DNA of 8,484 nucleotides, taken from DATCZB01 sp035513215 (lineage in GTDB: Bacteria > Pseudomonadota > Gammaproteobacteria > Steroidobacterales > Rariloculaceae). Position numbers and translations under genes: made by a program. The first letter of the stretch is position 1, and each line of letters begins with the position of its first letter. The stretch is taken from the NCBI GenBank assembly GCA_035513215.1, contig DATKCK010000090.1, positions 1 through 8,484 on the forward strand. The letters are read 5' to 3'. Below, piece after piece: positions 6,300 through 8,484 of the stretch. The notes beneath the pieces are model-generated. The model saw only the letters and a list, made by a program, of their open reading frames with translations. It was not told where the DNA came from and ran no database searches.

Positions 6300-7181
6300 T
6301 CAGGGAACTCGGCGCTGGGAGCCGAGAAATATCGCCGTCAGCGTGAGCGCGACGCCGGTGAGCTCGATCGTGCCGAACTCGCGGCCGAAGATGAGTCCGT
6401 CCCAGAGCAGGCTCAGCGCCGGCTGCAGCAGCAGCGCGATGCCGACCTCGCCGGCGGTCACCTCGGTGAGGCTGCTCGCGATCAGCATCCAGCCGACGGC
6501 ATGCGCCAGAACGCCATAGGCGAGCAGCCAGCCGAGGTCGGCCAAGCTCGGAATCGCGAGCGAGCTGCCCTCGGCGAGCGCCGTGACGCCGAGCAGGAAC
6601 GCGACGGCGACGGATACCGTCGCAACCTCGACGAGCGGCAGCGGATCGCCTGCGCCGCGCCGGGCACGCCGCAGGCACAGCAGATAACCTGCGTAGCTCA
6701 TCGCGGTCAGCAGCCCGAGCACGACCCCGAGCCTGTAACCGGCCCCGAGCGACGACCAGTCCGGACCGAGTATCAGCGCGAGACCGGCGAACGCGAGCGG
6801 CGCAGCCACGATCTGGATCCAGCCCGGCTTCTCCCGAAACAGCAGCACTCCCGCCGCGATCATGAAGAAGACCTGGAGATTCGCGAGCAGTGTCGAGAGA
6901 CCGGGGCCGATCAGGAGCACGCTGCGGTGCCAGAACCACAGATCGAGCGCGAAAAACACTGCGGCCGACGCGAGCGCGATCCGGATGCCGCGCCGCGGCA
7001 CGCGCCTGCCGCGCCGGGCCAGCAGAAAGAGCACCAGGACAAAGCCACCGAACAGGGTCCGGTAGAACGCGCTCGTCGTGGCCGGCACCGAGACGAGACG
7101 GACGAAGACCGGCGAGAAGCTGATCAGGAACGCCCCGGCGAACAGACGAAAATGAGGATTGCGCAAGCCTGTCGATGCCAT
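6300..7181 (-). CDS. EamA/DMT-superfamily transporter
   Basis: This 293-residue inner-membrane protein has about ten hydrophobic helices in two repeats, the layout of the drug/metabolite transporter superfamily (EamA, RhaT/YdcZ-like). Repeat 1 spans about residues 11-138 and repeat 2 about 148-288. Typical EamA features are F-SPVFVRL in helix 1, AFYRTLFGG in helix 2, WFWHRSVLLIGPGLSTLLANLQVFF around helices 3-4 and FREKPGWIQIVAAPLAFAGLALIL in helices 4-5. The second repeat ends GVALTLTAIFLGSQRR. Members export amino acids, metabolites or drugs; the substrate here is unknown. It is divergent from the amidinohydrolase gene with only 47 bases between starts, so a shared regulatory region, and perhaps amino-acid-related export, is conceivable but unproven. 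No clear ribosome binding site precedes the ATG at 7181. Confidence 0.88.
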   Translation of the reverse strand: MASTGLRNPHFRLFAGAFLISFSPVFVRLVSVPATTSAFYRTLFGGFVLVLFLLARRGRRVPRRGIRIALASAAVFFALDLWFWHRSVLLIGPGLSTLLANLQVFFMIAAGVLLFREKPGWIQIVAAPLAFAGLALILGPDWSSLGAGYRLGVVLGLLTAMSYAGYLLCLRRARRGAGDPLPLVEVATVSVAVAFLLGVTALAEGSSLAIPSLADLGWLLAYGVLAHAVGWMLIASSLTEVTAGEVGIALLLQPALSLLWDGLIFGREFGTIELTGVALTLTAIFLGSQRRVP

Positions 7182-7228
7182 GCCGTGTTGTATCGTATGG
7201 GCCGAGCGAGCATCGAGTAGCCGAGCGC

Positions 7229-8215
7229 ATGCGCCGCAGCACTGTGTCGACCGACGACGATTCGAAACGCGCGCCGCACGAAGCGGCCCGGGCCGTGCTC
7301 ATGATCCGCCCGGCCGCCTTCGCGCGCAACGAGGTCACGCGCCCGACGAACCAGTTCCAGTCCGCGGCCGCGGACGAGAATCCGGAGCGAACCGCCGATG
7401 CCGCTTCCAAGGAGTTCGACCTCTGCGCCACCGCGCTCCGCCGCAGCGGCATCGACGTGCAGGTCTTCCCCGGCCGAACGACGACTCAATTGCCGGACGA
7501 GGTCTTCCCCAACAACTGGATCACGACGCATCCGGACGGCACCGTCGTGCTCTACCCGCTGATGGCCTGGAACCGGCGCCAGGAGCGCCGCCGCGACATC
7601 CTCGAGTCGCTCCAGCAACAGGCTGAGGGGTTTCGCATCGACCGTCTCATCGACCTGACGCACCTGGAAGCGAAAAACTGCTTTCTCGAGGGCACGGGCA
7701 GCCTGGTTTTCGATCATGGCAACCGTCTCGCCTATGCGTGCCTCTCACCGAGGACGCACACGAATGCGTTGCGCGAGTTCGGGCGCGCCACGGGGTACGG
7801 CATCATCACGTTCAACGGCAGAGACCGTTCCGGCCATGCGATCTACCACACCAACGTGATGATGTCGCTGGGCGAAGAGTTCGCCCTCGTCTGTCTCGAT
7901 TCGATCGCGGCCGTCGACGAACGCTTCAGGCTGCTGACGCGGCTCGAACGAAGCGGACGCGAAGTGATCGAGCTGCGCCTGGATCAGCTCAGGTCGTTCT
8001 GCGGCAACCTGATCCAGCTACGCGCGGGCGAAGCGCCGATCATCGCCCTGTCGCGGCAGGCGCGGGCGGGACTCGACGACGGTCAGGCGGAGGCGCTGGC
8101 GCGGCACGGCAAGCTCGTTACCATCGACCTGCGCACGATCGAAACCTTCGGCGGCGGCAGCGCGCGCTGCATGCTCGCCGAGATCTTCCTGCCGCGCAAA
8201 TCGACGCTGGCCTGA
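7229..8215 (+). CDS. ctlX: CtlX-type amidinohydrolase (citrulline/arginine-related)
   Basis: This 328-residue cytoplasmic protein belongs to the guanidino-group-modifying enzyme superfamily (arginine deiminase and amidinotransferase fold). It most resembles the citrulline utilisation hydrolase CtlX. Key regions are LMIRPAAFARNEVTRPTNQF (24-43) and FPNNWITTH (93-101). Acidic FLEGTGSLVFD contributes Glu154 and Asp162. The likely catalytic His207 is in IYHTNVMMSLG, and the likely nucleophile Cys314 is in FGGGSARCMLAEIFLP. All expected catalytic positions are present, so the enzyme should be active on a ureido or guanidino substrate such as citrulline. ATG 7229 is chosen because an upstream ATG at 7175 would overlap the divergent EamA start. 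GTG 7244 or ATG 7301 could also serve, as the first 20 residues look poorly conserved and the ribosome binding site is weak. Its TGA lies inside the palindromic element at the right end. Confidence 0.9.
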   Translation: MRRSTVSTDDDSKRAPHEAARAVLMIRPAAFARNEVTRPTNQFQSAAADENPERTADAASKEFDLCATALRRSGIDVQVFPGRTTTQLPDEVFPNNWITTHPDGTVVLYPLMAWNRRQERRRDILESLQQQAEGFRIDRLIDLTHLEAKNCFLEGTGSLVFDHGNRLAYACLSPRTHTNALREFGRATGYGIITFNGRDRSGHAIYHTNVMMSLGEEFALVCLDSIAAVDERFRLLTRLERSGREVIELRLDQLRSFCGNLIQLRAGEAPIIALSRQARAGLDDGQAEALARHGKLVTIDLRTIETFGGGSARCMLAEIFLPRKSTLA

Positions 8216-8341
8216 AATGTGTGAAATGGGGTCTGTGAAATGGGGTCAGACCCCTTTCAGGTTTCTCGTAGCCGCGCAGGCGTCCGAAACCGAAACGCGA
8301 GAAACCTGAAAGGGGTCTGACCCCATTTCGTACATTTCAGG
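8211..8341. repeat. Nested inverted-repeat (REP/BIME-like) element between convergent genes
   Basis: Two arms face each other across a 29-base loop (8269-8297). The inner 32 bases, 8237-8268 and 8298-8329, are perfect complements. If a 14-base tandem duplication in the left arm is set aside (TGTGAAATGGGGTC at 8220-8233 and 8234-8247), the arms extend to 44 bases with 42 matches, from 8211 on the left to 8341 on the right. Each arm also holds its own palindrome, GGGGTCAGACCCC (8242-8254, and its complement at 8312-8324). The outer tips, CCTGAAATGT, contain the TGA stop of the gene on each side. It may be a pair of REP sequences mobilised by a RAYT-type transposase elsewhere, and it could act as a bidirectional terminator. 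No T-run follows either arm, and no transposase is in the window. Confidence 0.9.
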
Positions 8342-8484
8342 GAACGAGCTGTCCGATCGCGATGCGATCGCGGTCGAGCTCGGCCGCGTGCACGATGGCC
8401 GCGTCGAGATTCGTGCGACCGAGTCCGGCAACCTCATAGAGCAGCTCGAAAGCCATCGGCTCGCCGTCGTCGAGCGCCACGGCA
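8337..8484 (-). CDS. C-terminal 48 residues of an unrecognised protein
   Basis: A minus-strand frame enters from the right edge and stops at TGA (complement of 8337-8339). Its end reads GLGRTNLDAAIVHAAELD, then RDRIAIGQLVP. Third codon positions are strongly G/C and the composition resembles real coding sequence, unlike the competing minus-strand ORF in another frame (8246-8437). I do not recognise a family from this fragment. It converges on the CtlX gene, and its stop codon lies in the outer tip of the inverted-repeat element. Confidence 0.65.
   Translation of the reverse strand, partial: AVALDDGEPMAFELLYEVAGLGRTNLDAAIVHAAELDRDRIAIGQLVP

Noticed and set aside
6178..7452. A 424-codon minus-strand ORF across the EamA and CtlX genes
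   Set aside because: It overlaps two well-supported genes in other frames, has low-complexity Arg/Ala-rich composition and shows no recognisable domain.
8211..8341. CRISPR array or tRNA gene at the palindrome
   Set aside because: There are only two inverted copies, no regularly spaced direct repeats, and no cloverleaf or TΨC-like sequence.
8246..8437. A 63-codon minus-strand ORF through the palindromic element
   Set aside because: It reads through both hairpin arms in a frame different from the plausible coding frame that stops at 8337-8339.

Overview
The window is 8.5 kb of GC-rich, densely packed bacterial chromosome. The best guess at source is an uncultured or environmental gammaproteobacterium. 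The clues are an LpoP-like TPR lipoprotein translationally coupled to the end of an upstream gene, a canonical proteobacterial CorA (GMN plus MPEL), a CtlX-type amidinohydrolase and a DUF4389 membrane protein. No RNA gene, CRISPR array, prophage or transposase gene is visible. I recognise nothing that amounts to a wholly new system; the least explained structure is a nested inverted-repeat element at the right end.

Layout. (1) Bases 1-492, + strand: the last 18 codons of an upstream gene, then an outer-membrane TPR lipoprotein starting in an ATGA overlap (probable LpoP, activator of PBP1b). (2) Bases 500-2604, - strand: a flavin reductase (500-1048), a 55-residue PLDc_N-type membrane protein with a strong ribosome binding site (1147-1314), a doubtful 31-codon membrane ORF (1330-1425), about 200 bases without a convincing gene, and the magnesium channel CorA (1633-2604). 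(3) Bases 2675-3457, + strand: an exported DUF4159 protein, divergent from corA. (4) Bases 3515-7181, - strand: a co-directional run read as EamA transporter, DUF4389 membrane protein, exported diheme cytochrome c, PQQ-dependent dehydrogenase. (5) Bases 7229-8215, + strand: CtlX-type citrulline/arginine amidinohydrolase, divergent from the EamA gene. (6) Bases 8211-8341: a nested palindromic element between two convergent genes. (7) Bases 8337-8484, - strand: the C-terminus of an unrecognised protein.

Function. The clearest functional unit is the cytochrome c plus PQQ dehydrogenase pair, whose reading frames overlap by 8 bases. Both products carry signal peptides. The dehydrogenase has no heme motif of its own, so the diheme cytochrome is its likely electron acceptor in the periplasm. 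The metal site has the Asp-x-Asp pattern associated with lanthanide-dependent enzymes, but Asp replaces the usual Glu ligand. The other genes are individually familiar housekeeping or accessory functions: cell-wall synthase activation, Mg2+ uptake, flavin reduction, export and amidine hydrolysis.
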